DNA of 64,000 nucleotides, taken from assembly GCF_902497895.1 (NCBI RefSeq), contig NZ_CABVHQ010000018.1, positions 32,003 to 96,002 on the forward strand. Direction: 5' to 3'. Position 1 is the stretch's first letter. Each line of letters begins with the position of its first letter. Shown here in pieces: positions 9,011 through 17,182 of this stretch. Position numbers and translations under genes: made by a program. This DNA comes from Pseudomonas fluorescens. Lineage in GTDB: Bacteria; Pseudomonadota; Gammaproteobacteria; Pseudomonadales; Pseudomonadaceae. The notes under the pieces are model-generated. The model did no database searches and was not told the DNA's origin. It saw only the letters and a list, made by a program, of their open reading frames with translations.

Positions 9011-9757
9011 CTAAGCCCTCACCTCAACCTCCCCCAAATGCCCGCCATACGGCCCGAAGCTGCGCTCGACCATGTGCCGTGAACCATCGGCATTAACGAT
9101 CAGCGCGGTACTGGCGCGGGTGCCATAGCTGGGACTGGCAATAAACACGCTCGACAACAGACTCTCCGTCGCCAGGCCAACCCCGGTATCGGGCAGTTCG
9201 GCGAAGGGCGCAGTCTGTGGATCGTTCAACAGTGCGAGCAACGCCTGCGGCTGCGGATCGTCGAGGACTTCGCTTAATGCCGCCTTGGCCTTGAGCACTT
9301 TCGGCCATGGGGTATCGAGTCCTGCATTGGACAGTCCGTAGATACCTGCCGCCAACAGGGTAGGCTCAGACTGCAGCGCGTTGTAGTGCCATAATTCGTT
9401 TGAAGTGCCAAGTAGCAGATTGAATCCGGCATATTCGAGCGATCTAGCGACAACGTCGGCTAAATAGTTGTCGACCGGCATTTCCCCGCTGAGAAAACGC
9501 GCCACCAGTTCACCCCGTGAGCGAGGGGCCGGAGTCTGAAGAGGGTTGCGAATATTGGTCAGCGCCGCAAAACGTCCAGCGGCACCGACTCCAAGCCAGG
9601 TGCCCCCGGCCTCCAGATCGCGACCGGCATAAACCTGGGGTGCCTCAGGCCATTGCGCCAACGGCAGGCTCGGGCGGGCATAGAACTCGTCGCGGTTGGC
9701 GGCCACGATCAGCGGTTGGGCGTGGCCAGGCCGCCAGGCGAAAACAATCAGGCACAT
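9011..9757 (-). CDS. NRDE-family (TANGO2-like) protein
   Basis: The product has 248 residues and opens with MCLIVFAW followed by the family hallmark AANRDEFYARP. It then has the GGTWLGV and FAALTNIRNP motifs of the NRDE/TANGO2 family. The human relative is linked to heme and lipid handling; bacterial members are poorly characterised. Met 9757 puts the conserved cysteine at position 2, as in N-terminal-nucleophile hydrolases, which is why this start is preferred. It is divergent from the TSUP permease. Confidence 0.87.
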   Translation of the reverse strand: MCLIVFAWRPGHAQPLIVAANRDEFYARPSLPLAQWPEAPQVYAGRDLEAGGTWLGVGAAGRFAALTNIRNPLQTPAPRSRGELVARFLSGEMPVDNYLADVVARSLEYAGFNLLLGTSNELWHYNALQSEPTLLAAGIYGLSNAGLDTPWPKVLKAKAALSEVLDDPQPQALLALLNDPQTAPFAELPDTGVGLATESLLSSVFIASPSYGTRASTALIVNADGSRHMVERSFGPYGGHLGEVEVRA

Positions 9758-9893
9758 TAAGGTGATCCCTGTGTGTTTTTTGCTCACTCTACGCAGTCAT
9801 CGCCTGTCGATCCATCGCCATCCACAGTGGAGCCCGAGGCCATGCATCCGTTACCATGCCGCTCCTGTTTTTGGGATGCCTGGGGATACGGCC

Positions 9894-10676
9894 ATGGAAT
9901 TTCTGCTCTATCTGGCGCTGGGCGCCTGTGCAGGCGTGCTGGCCGGGCTGTTCGGGGTGGGTGGCGGGATAATTATCGTCCCGGTGCTGGTGTTCAGTTT
10001 CACCTTGCAAGATTTCGATGCGTCGGTGCTGACGCACCTGGCGGTCGGTACCTCTCTGGCGACTATTATCTTTACTTCGGTCAATGCGGTCCGCGAGCAT
10101 CAGCGCAAAGGCGCGGTGCGCTGGCCGATCTTTGCCTGGATGACCGTGGGAATTCTGATCGGCGCGGGTTTCGGTGCGCTGACCGCCGAAGCTATCTCCG
10201 GGCCGAACCTGCAGAAGATCATCGGCGTGTTTGCCCTGGTGATTGCCGTGCAACTGGCGCTGGATTTCAAACCCAAGGCCAGCCGAACCGTTCCGGGAAA
10301 GCTCGGTCTGACCCTGGCCGGCAGCGTGATCGGTTGGGCCTCGGCGATTTTTGGCATTGGCGGCGGCTCGCTGACCGTACCGTTCCTGACCTGGCGCAGC
10401 GTGCCGATGCAGCAGGCGGTGGCGACTTCCTCTGCCTGCGGCCTGCCTATCGCCCTGGCCAGCGCCTTAAGTTTCATGATTCTGGGCTGGCATGATCCAT
10501 TGCTGCCGGCTCATAGTCTGGGGTTCATTTATTTGCCGGCGCTGCTCGGGATCGCCCTGACCAGCATGGTGTTCGCCCGTTTTGGCGCGCGTCTGGCGCA
10601 CCGACTGTCGGCACGCCTGCTCAAGCGGATGTTTGCCGCATTGCTGTTTTGCGTGGGTTTGAGCTTCCTGCTCTGA
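9894..10676 (+). CDS. TSUP-family sulfite/organosulfur permease (TauE/SafE)
   Basis: This 260-residue inner-membrane protein has about eight hydrophobic helices and the two glycine-rich signatures of the TauE/SafE (TSUP) family: GLFGVGGGIIIVPVL near the N-terminus and AIFGIGGGSLTVPFL in the second half. Family members export or import sulfite, sulfoacetate and similar anions; the substrate here is unknown. ATG 9894 begins directly at the first helix. lgt follows after 83 bp on the same strand. Confidence 0.88.
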   Translation: MEFLLYLALGACAGVLAGLFGVGGGIIIVPVLVFSFTLQDFDASVLTHLAVGTSLATIIFTSVNAVREHQRKGAVRWPIFAWMTVGILIGAGFGALTAEAISGPNLQKIIGVFALVIAVQLALDFKPKASRTVPGKLGLTLAGSVIGWASAIFGIGGGSLTVPFLTWRSVPMQQAVATSSACGLPIALASALSFMILGWHDPLLPAHSLGFIYLPALLGIALTSMVFARFGARLAHRLSARLLKRMFAALLFCVGLSFLL

Positions 10677-10759
10677 CACACATTCGCAATGTTGGCTTAA
10701 TCCAGGCGTGGCATGTTCCGGCCTGGAATTTTAGGTTTCTACTCTAACGAGGAGTCGCA

Positions 10760-11572
10760 ATGCTGCCTTACCCGCAGATTGACCCGGTGGCCCTGGCCAT
10801 CGGCCCGCTGAAAATCCACTGGTACGGCCTGATGTACCTGATCGGTATTGGCGGCGCCTGGTGGCTGGCATCGCGCCGGATGAACCGTTTCGACCCGACC
10901 TGGACCAAGGAGAAGCTCTCCGACATGGTCTTCTGGATGTCGATGGGGGTTATTCTCGGCGGTCGATTGGGTTATGTGCTGTTCTACGACCTCCATGCCT
11001 ACCTGGCCAATCCGATGCTGATCTTTGAAGTGTGGAAAGGTGGCATGTCGTTCCACGGCGGTTTTATCGGGGTCATGCTGGCGGCCTGGTGGTTCGGCAA
11101 GCGCAACGGCAAGTCGTTCTTCGAACTGATGGACTTCGTTGCGCCGATGGTGCCGATCGGCCTGGGTGCCGGGCGGATCGGCAACTTCATCAACGCCGAG
11201 CTGTGGGGCAAGCCGACCGACGTGCCTTGGGCGATGGTGTTTCCTCCGTTCAGCGATCCTGCGCAACTGGCACGCCATCCCTCGCAGCTCTACCAGTTCG
11301 CACTGGAAGGTGTCGCGCTGTTCGCTATCCTCTGGCTGTTCTCGCGCAAACCGCGGCCGACCATGGCAGTGTCCGGGATGTTCGCGTTGTTCTACGGAAT
11401 CTTCCGCTTCATCGTCGAGTTCGTCCGGGTACCCGATGCGCAGCTCGGCTATCTGGCATGGAACTGGCTGACCATGGGTCAGGTGTTGTGCCTGCCGATG
11501 ATCATCGGCGGCCTGGCCTTGATCTGGCTGGCGTATCACCGCGCTCCGGCAAGTAAAAGCGCCGCGCTTTAA
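10760..11572 (+). CDS. lgt: Prolipoprotein diacylglyceryl transferase
   Basis: Lgt moves diacylglycerol from phosphatidylglycerol to the lipobox cysteine of prolipoproteins, the first step of lipoprotein maturation in the inner membrane. The 270-residue product has seven predicted helices, the essential HGGFIG motif ([11 protein letters not shown]), the signature [15 protein letters not shown] with its essential arginine, and HPSQLYQ. A good ribosome-binding site (AACGAGGAG) precedes ATG 10760. thyA starts 48 bp downstream, so the two are probably co-transcribed. Confidence 0.97.
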   Translation: MLPYPQIDPVALAIGPLKIHWYGLMYLIGIGGAWWLASRRMNRFDPTWTKEKLSDMVFWMSMGVILGGRLGYVLFYDLHAYLANPMLIFEVWKGGMSFHGGFIGVMLAAWWFGKRNGKSFFELMDFVAPMVPIGLGAGRIGNFINAELWGKPTDVPWAMVFPPFSDPAQLARHPSQLYQFALEGVALFAILWLFSRKPRPTMAVSGMFALFYGIFRFIVEFVRVPDAQLGYLAWNWLTMGQVLCLPMIIGGLALIWLAYHRAPASKSAAL

Positions 11573-11620
11573 ATTCGAATCGCAGGGCCCGGGCCCTGCA
11601 TTCAAGGACACAGGTAACTC

Positions 11621-12592
11621 ATGAAGCAATATCTCGAACTGGTCGCCCACGTCATCAAGAACGGCACCAAACAGGCCAACCGCACCGGCGTGAACACCAT
11701 CAGCTTCCCTGGCGCCATGCTGCGCTATGACCTGAAGGAAGGTTTCCCGGCTATCACGACTCGCAGGATGGCTTTCAAATCGGCGATCGGCGAGATGGTC
11801 GGTTTCTTGCGTGGGGTGAACAACGCCGCCGAGTTCCGTGCCCTGGGCTGCAAGGTCTGGGACCAGAACGCCAACGAAAACGCCCAATGGCTGGCCAACC
11901 CGTTCCGCCAGGGCGATGACGACCTCGGCGAGATCTACGGCGTGCAATGGCGTAAATGGCCGGCGTACAAGCAGATCAACACCGGCAATCAGGCGGCGAT
12001 CGAACTGGCATTGAGCCAGGGCTACCGGCAGATCGCCGAAGGTGAAGAAGACGGCCAGGCTTACGTGGTGCTGTACAAGGCCATCGATCAGATTCGCCAG
12101 TGCCTCGACACCATCATCAAGGATCCGGGCAGCCGCCGGATCCTGTTCCACGGGTGGAACTGCGCCCAGCTGGATGAAATGGCCTTGCCGCCGTGCCACC
12201 TGCTGTACCAGTTCCACCCGAATGTCGACACCAAAGAAATCTCTTTGACCCTCTACATCCGTTCCAACGACTTGGGGTTGGGCACGCCGTTCAACCTGAC
12301 CGAAGGCGCAGCGCTGCTGAGCCTGATCGGCCGCCTGACCGGCTACACGCCGCGCTGGTTCACCTATTTCATCGGTGATGCCCACGTCTACGAAAACCAC
12401 CTGGACATGCTCAACGAACAGCTCACCCGCGAGCCGTTCCCGATGCCGAAACTGGTGATTTCCGAGCGAGTGCCGGAGTTTGCCAGGACCGGTGTCTACC
12501 AACCGGAATGGCTGGAGCAGATCGAACCGAGCGACTTCTCGCTAGAGGGTTATCAGCACCACGCGCCGATGACCGCGCCGATGGCGGTCTAA
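11621..12592 (+). CDS. thyA: Thymidylate synthase (long form)
   Basis: ThyA methylates dUMP to dTMP using methylenetetrahydrofolate. The catalytic cysteine is C192 in [11 protein letters not shown], and the dUMP-binding arginines are in [11 protein letters not shown]. At 323 residues it is about 60 longer than the E. coli enzyme, because it carries the small-domain insertion (about 90-150) also known from Lactobacillus casei ThyA. Its partner in the folate cycle, folA, lies 7.4 kb downstream. Confidence 0.96.
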   Translation: MKQYLELVAHVIKNGTKQANRTGVNTISFPGAMLRYDLKEGFPAITTRRMAFKSAIGEMVGFLRGVNNAAEFRALGCKVWDQNANENAQWLANPFRQGDDDLGEIYGVQWRKWPAYKQINTGNQAAIELALSQGYRQIAEGEEDGQAYVVLYKAIDQIRQCLDTIIKDPGSRRILFHGWNCAQLDEMALPPCHLLYQFHPNVDTKEISLTLYIRSNDLGLGTPFNLTEGAALLSLIGRLTGYTPRWFTYFIGDAHVYENHLDMLNEQLTREPFPMPKLVISERVPEFARTGVYQPEWLEQIEPSDFSLEGYQHHAPMTAPMAV

Positions 12593-12648
12593 GCCTTTAC
12601 CACCCCGCCGGCCGCATACACCCGTGATATCGCGGATGTGCACAAATC

Positions 12649-12734
12649 CTGTAGGAGCTGCCGCAGGCTGCGATCTTTTGATCTTCGGCGCTCCTGCGGG
12701 CGCCAAAAGATCGCAGCCTTCGGCAGCTCCTACA
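12649..12734. repeat. REPIN (GTAGGAGCTGCCGCAGG type)
   Basis: Arms CTGTAGGAGCTGCCGCAGGC and GCAGCCTTCGGCAGCTCCTA are inverted around a short interior (GATCTTCGGCGCTCCTGCGGGCG) that has its own pairing potential. It lies between convergent thyA and cadR. Confidence 0.9.
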
Positions 12735-12757
12735 AAAGCGGTCTGCGCACGAACCTT

Positions 12758-13207
12758 TTAATGCCCATGACTTCTCCCGATATGGGAATGCTCACCTTCC
12801 GTCGCTACAACCCCGCCACTCACCTCCAACCGCTGCAATATCCCGCACTGATCGATATCCGGCCCTTCGCTGCAGCGTTGGCGCAGGTCGACCAGTTGTG
12901 CCTGCAAGGCCAGCAAACCGTCGATCCGCGCCTTGACGTGAAGGATGTGCTCGTCGATCAAGGCGTTGACGCTTTGGCATTGACCTTGTGGACTGTCGCG
13001 CAGGCCCAGCAGGCTGCGGATTTCCTCGAGGGTCATGTCCAGGGTGCGGCAGTTGCGGATAAAGGTCAGCCGCTCGCTGTGGGCCTGGGTGTACAAGCGG
13101 TAATTGCCTTCACTGCGCGCAGGCTCCGGCAGCAGGCCTTCGCGTTCGTAATAACGGATGGTTTCGACGGGGCAGTCGGTGAGTTTCGCCAGTTCGCCGA
13201 TCTTCAT
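12758..13207 (-). CDS. cadR: MerR-family Cd(II)/Pb(II)-responsive regulator
   Basis: The 149-residue product has an N-terminal MerR winged helix (MKIGELAKLTDCPVETIRYYE), a coiled dimerisation helix (about 80-110), and metal-ligand cysteines at about C77, C112 and C121. The CadR/PbrR group uses three such cysteines to bind Cd(II) or Pb(II). The C-terminus is histidine-bearing (GEHSHIGRSHGH), as in P. putida CadR. It is divergent from cadA, with a MerR-type promoter between them. MerR proteins bind such promoters and untwist them when metal binds. Confidence 0.92.
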   Translation of the reverse strand: MKIGELAKLTDCPVETIRYYEREGLLPEPARSEGNYRLYTQAHSERLTFIRNCRTLDMTLEEIRSLLGLRDSPQGQCQSVNALIDEHILHVKARIDGLLALQAQLVDLRQRCSEGPDIDQCGILQRLEVSGGVVATEGEHSHIGRSHGH

Positions 13208-13230
13208 AACGGCAATCTCCGAATGGGTGC

Positions 13231-13261
13231 TTGACCCTATAGTGGCTACAGGGTCTTTACT
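13231..13261 (+). promoter_or_regulatory. MerR-type cadA promoter with long spacer and CadR operator dyad
   Basis: A -35 hexamer TTGACC (13231-13236) and a -10-like TTTACT (13256-13261) are separated by 19 bp, the overlong spacer typical of MerR-controlled promoters. The spacer holds a near-perfect dyad, ACCCT..AGGGT, at 13234-13254. The promoter reads toward cadA; the start codon follows 31 bp later. Assignment of CadR as the binder is inference from position and pattern. Confidence 0.82.
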
Positions 13262-13292
13262 TGGCAACAGGCACCTTTTCGGATGGACCCTC

Positions 13293-15563
13293 ATGAGCGA
13301 TTCTCTTCACACCCACAAGCCCGAGGCGGGGCACGATCACGATCACAGCCACAAGCTGCAGCCCGTGCAGAAGCACGAGCATGCCAGTCACGGGGATTCC
13401 TGCTGTTCCTCCAAGGCTGCGCCATCGCGGATCCTGCTGAGCGAAACCCTGACGGCCGGCGCACAGCTGAGCAGTTTTCGCATCGAAGCCATGGACTGCC
13501 CGACCGAGCAGACGCTGATCCAGAACAAGCTCGGTAAGCTTGCGGGTGTGCAGCAATTGCAATTCAACCTGATCAATCGGGTGCTGGAAGTTACTCACGA
13601 CCTGCCGTCCACTGCGCCGATCATCGACGCGATCAAATCCCTCGGCATGCAGGCCGAGCCGATCGAGCAGGGCACCGATGCCGAGATAACCATCACGGCT
13701 CCCGCGAAAAAGCCCTGGTGGCCGCTGGCCCTGTCCGGCGTCAGCGCCTTGGCCGCCGAAGTGATCCACTTCACCAGTGCGGCGCCGACCTGGGTGGTGG
13801 CACTGATCGCGCTGGTGTCGATTCTCAGCGGTGGTCTTGGCACCTACAAGAAGGGCTGGATCGCCCTGAAAAACTTCAACCTGAACATCAATGCGCTGAT
13901 GAGCATCGCGGTTACAGGGGCAGTATTGATCGGCCAGTGGCCGGAAGCAGCGATGGTGATGTTCCTGTTCACCGTGGCCGAGCTGATCGAAGCCAAGTCC
14001 CTGGATCGTGCACGCAATGCCATCAGCGGCCTGATGCAGATGACTCCGGAGCAGGCCATCGTGCGGCAGGCCGACGGCAGTTGGCTTGAGCAGGAGGTGA
14101 AAAGCATTGAGCCGGGAGCTTGGGTCCGGGTCCGACCGGGCGAGCGCATCGGCCTGGACGGTGAAGTGGTGTCCGGCAACTCGACCATCGATCAGGCGCC
14201 GATCACCGGCGAAAGTCTGCCGGTCGAGAAAACCATCGGTGACAAAGTCTTCGCCGGAACCATCAATCAGTCCGGCTCCCTGGAATACCAAGTGACGGCG
14301 GCCGCCAATAACTCGACCCTGGCGCGGATCATTCATGCCGTCGAGCAGGCCCAGGGCGCGCGGGCACCGACTCAACGTTTCGTCGACACCTTCGCCAAGG
14401 TCTACACGCCGGTGGTGTTCATTTTCGCCCTGGGCGTGGCGGTGATTGTGCCACTGTTCATGGGCGGTGTCTGGTTCGACTGGATCTACCGCGCACTGGT
14501 GCTGTTGGTGGTTGCTTGCCCATGTGCCCTGGTGATTTCCACTCCAGTGACCATTGTCAGTGGTCTCGCGGCGGCGGCGCGCAAAGGCATCCTGATCAAG
14601 GGCGGGGTCTATCTGGAGGGAGGTTACAAGCTCGATTACCTGGCGCTGGACAAGACCGGCACCATCACCCACGGCAAACCGGTGCAGACCGATTATCTGT
14701 CCCTTGATCCGATCGCCGAGCAGATCGCTCCGGGGATTGCCGCCAGTCTGGCCGGGCGCTCCGATCACCCGGTGTCGCTGGCTATTGCCAGCGGGGCTGT
14801 GGATAAACAACTCCCGTTGCACGCTGTGGATAACTTTGCAGCATTGGCCGGTCGTGGTGTGCGCGGAGAAATCGGCGGTCAGGTCTATCACTTGGGCAAC
14901 CATCGATTAGTGGAAGAGTTGGGTCTGTGTTCGCCCGCGCTGGAAGAGAAGCTGTTCGCCCTGGAAAAACAGGGCAAATCCGTCGTGTTGCTGCTCGACA
15001 CCTCAGGCCCGCTGGCGCTGTTCGCCGTGGCCGACACGGTGAAAGAGTCCAGTCGCGAGGCGATCCGGCAATTGCACGAGTTGGGGATCAAGACCCTGAT
15101 GCTGACGGGCGATAACGTCCACACCGCTCAGGCGATTGCCGCGCAAGTCGGCATTGATCAGGCCAAGGGGGATCTGCTGCCAACCGACAAACTGCAAGCC
15201 ATCGAAGCCTTGTACGCCCAGGGTCATCGGGTCGGGATGGTCGGCGATGGCATCAATGACGCCCCGGCCCTGGCCCGTGCCGAAATTGGTTTCGCCATGG
15301 CCGCGGCTGGCACCGATACCGCCATCGAGACCGCCGATGTCGCCCTGATGGACGACGATCTGCGCAAGATTCCGGCATTTATCCGGCTTTCGCGGCGGAC
15401 CTCAAGCATCCTCAAGCAAAATATCGCTCTGGCACTGGTCATCAAGGCAATCTTTCTTGGAGTAACCTTCGCCGGTCTCGCCACCATGTGGATGGCGGTA
15501 TTTGCCGACATGGGTGTGAGCCTGTTGGTGGTGTTCAATGGTTTGCGCCTGTTGCGCAAATAG
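13293..15563 (+). CDS. cadA: Heavy-metal P1B-type ATPase, Cd(II)/Zn(II)/Pb(II) exporter
   Basis: This 756-residue inner-membrane ATPase pumps divalent soft metals out of the cytoplasm. The N-terminus is rich in histidine (HTHKPEAGHDHDHSH, HEHASHGD) and has a CC pair, all likely metal ligands. A ferredoxin-fold metal domain follows, with the single-cysteine motif MDCPTEQ (C69) rather than CxxC. The transport site is CPC (C409, C411), the phosphorylated aspartate is D453 in DKTGT, the HP motif is SDHPVS, and the hinge is GDGINDAP (from G651). These features fit the Zn/Cd/Pb subgroup. It is controlled by the divergent cadR. Confidence 0.94.
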   Translation: MSDSLHTHKPEAGHDHDHSHKLQPVQKHEHASHGDSCCSSKAAPSRILLSETLTAGAQLSSFRIEAMDCPTEQTLIQNKLGKLAGVQQLQFNLINRVLEVTHDLPSTAPIIDAIKSLGMQAEPIEQGTDAEITITAPAKKPWWPLALSGVSALAAEVIHFTSAAPTWVVALIALVSILSGGLGTYKKGWIALKNFNLNINALMSIAVTGAVLIGQWPEAAMVMFLFTVAELIEAKSLDRARNAISGLMQMTPEQAIVRQADGSWLEQEVKSIEPGAWVRVRPGERIGLDGEVVSGNSTIDQAPITGESLPVEKTIGDKVFAGTINQSGSLEYQVTAAANNSTLARIIHAVEQAQGARAPTQRFVDTFAKVYTPVVFIFALGVAVIVPLFMGGVWFDWIYRALVLLVVACPCALVISTPVTIVSGLAAAARKGILIKGGVYLEGGYKLDYLALDKTGTITHGKPVQTDYLSLDPIAEQIAPGIAASLAGRSDHPVSLAIASGAVDKQLPLHAVDNFAALAGRGVRGEIGGQVYHLGNHRLVEELGLCSPALEEKLFALEKQGKSVVLLLDTSGPLALFAVADTVKESSREAIRQLHELGIKTLMLTGDNVHTAQAIAAQVGIDQAKGDLLPTDKLQAIEALYAQGHRVGMVGDGINDAPALARAEIGFAMAAAGTDTAIETADVALMDDDLRKIPAFIRLSRRTSSILKQNIALALVIKAIFLGVTFAGLATMWMAVFADMGVSLLVVFNGLRLLRK

Positions 15564-15570
15564 ACGATGA

Positions 15571-15714
15571 GAGGCTGAGCTTTTCGAGCAGGACCCACTG
15601 TGCGCTGTCGGTCTGCGGATGAGACATTGGGATGAGCAGGCCAAGGACATGGGGGTGCCGCTGCTGGACCTTGAAGACTTGAAGGAAAAGGCCCGGCGCT
15701 TGCTGGTGGCGTGA
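15571..15714 (+). pseudogene. C-terminal remnant of an HD-domain-type hydrolase/oxygenase gene
   Basis: Directly after cadA an open frame with no convincing start encodes 47 residues. They include ELFEQDPLCAVGLRMRHWDE and AKDMGVPLLDLEDLKEKAR, then a stop. The run F-E-x-D-P...L-R-x-R-x-W-D-E-x-A-K resembles, from memory, the C-terminal tail of small HD-domain proteins of the PhnZ-like group. The catalytic HD core is absent, so this is read as the surviving 3' end of a truncated gene. The coding character is convincing; the family is tentative. Confidence 0.45.
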
Positions 15715-15835
15715 TCCGCTGATTGCCTCTCGTTGATTAGAGAAAGCTCTTACTGCAATGCAGGAGTTGTCATGTGGGGCATTCTCGCGGCTGACGATAG
15801 TCTTGAAGCACCTTTGGTCTTCAAGAGACACCTAC

Positions 15836-16366
15836 ATGCGCTATTTGAAAGTCACCGCCCAGGATCGCAGCGGCAATCATCGTGCGGATACCGTTCTTCT
15901 ACATTTTTTCGAAGCAATGGAAAATGCCGAAGACAAACTGATCCATAAGGCTTATGCACTTGACATCACGGCAGACGGCAAGGTTGATTTCCAGGTCGGC
16001 GATGTGAATAACGATGGTCAGGAAAACACCAGGGACGAGCGCCTGCTCAAGAAGTTCGCGGACGCCTACTTGCAACTGAACTGGTTCAACAAAGGCGATA
16101 CCTGGGAGCGCTATATGAAGATTTTCGTCGAAGACTTTGCCCGGGATGGCTCTCCCGATACTGTGCGCCTGCACTTCCACCAGGGTATGGGCAAACCGAC
16201 GGATGAAACCATCGTCTATACCGCCTCTGCGTACGACACCAACAATGACGGGAAACTGGATTCGCTTATCCATTTCGACATGGATAATGATGGTGATATC
16301 GACGCAGTGGATCAGCGTCATGTGAAATTGCTGAGCAAAGAATATCTGAAGTTCAAATGGAAATGA
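15836..16366 (+). CDS. Unfamiliar repeat protein with EF-hand-like calcium loops (copy 1)
   Basis: I do not recognise this 176-residue protein as a named family. It has no signal peptide or membrane segment. It consists of two copies of a unit of about 85 residues (1-88 and 90-176), each beginning RYLKVTAQD/RYMKIFVED, with a DTVxLHF strand, then paired acidic loops, then a helix ending in LNW or FKW. In each unit a DxxxDGxxD loop (43-51; 134-142) is followed by a canonical 12-residue EF-hand loop (56-67, D-x-N-x-D-G; 148-159, D-x-D-x-D-G-x-I with D at 12). Calcium binding is a reasonable inference. The next gene is a paralog. ATG 15836 is chosen because both paralogs then start MRYLKVTAQDR. 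Confidence 0.75.
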   Translation: MRYLKVTAQDRSGNHRADTVLLHFFEAMENAEDKLIHKAYALDITADGKVDFQVGDVNNDGQENTRDERLLKKFADAYLQLNWFNKGDTWERYMKIFVEDFARDGSPDTVRLHFHQGMGKPTDETIVYTASAYDTNNDGKLDSLIHFDMDNDGDIDAVDQRHVKLLSKEYLKFKWK

Positions 16367-16401
16367 CCGGTCGGTAACACGCAAGGTGGCTGGCCATCTG
16401 A

Positions 16402-16435
16402 CGATCGTTCCCGTTCTGCGACGCGGGAGCGATCG
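16402..16435. repeat. Inverted repeat between the two EF-hand-like genes
   Basis: CGATCGTTCCCG (16402-16413) pairs with CGGGAGCGATCG (16424-16435) at 11 of 12 positions around a 10-nt loop. It lies 35 bp after the first gene's stop. No clear T-run follows, so it may be a repeat element or an RNA-stabilising hairpin rather than a classical terminator. Confidence 0.7.
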
Positions 16436-16591
16436 GAATAGAATCCGTGCTGCGTCATCAGCCTGCGCAGTAGCGTAAGTAAGGGCGGGATGAATCAGGA
16501 CAGTTCCTACAGGTCGTGCGGAACTCAAGTCGTAGAGGTTTTTATTCGAGGCGACTAGCGTTTGGGGTTCCTTACATTCAATGGTATTCCC

Positions 16592-17125
16592 ATGCGCTAC
16601 TTAAAAGTTACCGCTCAAGATCGTCTTCGAAATGGCAAAGCAGAAACGGTACTCCTTCAGTTCTATGAACAGCCGGGGGGCGGGGCTGAAGATATTCTGG
16701 TCAATACGGCCTTTGCTCTGGACCTGACAGCTGATGGCAAGGTCGACTACAAAATGGGCGACGTGACGAACAACGGCCGGGAAAACACCGTCGATGAGCG
16801 ATTACTGGAAACCTTCGCCAACGCCTATCTACAGCTGAACTGGTTCAATCGTGGAGCGGTCTGGAAGCGCTACCTCAAAATATTCGCTGAAGACTTTTAT
16901 GCCGATGGTACGCCCGACACCGTACGTTTGCAGTTGCACGAAGGTGCTGGCGAGGCGAGCGAGCGAACGCTGGCCTCCTGGCATGCGGCCTACGACTTTG
17001 ACAACGATGGGACGCTCGAGTGGAACATCCATTTTGATGTGAACCATGACGGTATTATCGACGAAGTAGACGAGGCGCTGGTCCGGCGGCTGGCTGATAC
17101 CTTCCTGAAATTCAGATGGAAATGA
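16592..17125 (+). CDS. Unfamiliar repeat protein with EF-hand-like calcium loops (copy 2)
   Basis: This is a 177-residue paralog of the gene 225 bp upstream, with the same two-unit build and the same ends (MRYLKVTAQDR ... LKFRWK). The acidic loops are at about 44-52 (DLTADGKVD), 57-68 (D-V-T-N-N-G, with asparagine instead of aspartate at loop position 5), 135-143 (DFDNDGTLE) and 149-160 (D-V-N-H-D-G-I-I-D..D, a canonical EF loop). Conservation is strongest in the loops and the YLQLNWFN linker. No signal peptide is present. Function is unknown; a cytosolic or non-classically exported calcium-binding protein is one possibility. Confidence 0.75.
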   Translation: MRYLKVTAQDRLRNGKAETVLLQFYEQPGGGAEDILVNTAFALDLTADGKVDYKMGDVTNNGRENTVDERLLETFANAYLQLNWFNRGAVWKRYLKIFAEDFYADGTPDTVRLQLHEGAGEASERTLASWHAAYDFDNDGTLEWNIHFDVNHDGIIDEVDEALVRRLADTFLKFRWK

Positions 17126-17182
17126 TCAGCGGGCTGCTGGCCGGGATGGGGCTGACAAGCGTTTTTTTTTGAAGTGATCGTT

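Noticed and set aside
10739..12502. 587-codon minus-strand open frame opposite lgt and thyA
   Set aside because: It spans two well-identified genes on the other strand and the gap between them. It is a shadow frame.
12638..13234. Plus-strand open frame across the REPIN and cadR
   Set aside because: It starts in REP sequence and is antisense to cadR, whose MerR motifs are clear.
15836..17125. EF-hand-like genes as RTX or dockerin proteins
   Set aside because: The nonapeptide GGxGxDxUx of RTX is absent, and dockerin features (paired 22-residue repeats with cohesin context) are not seen.
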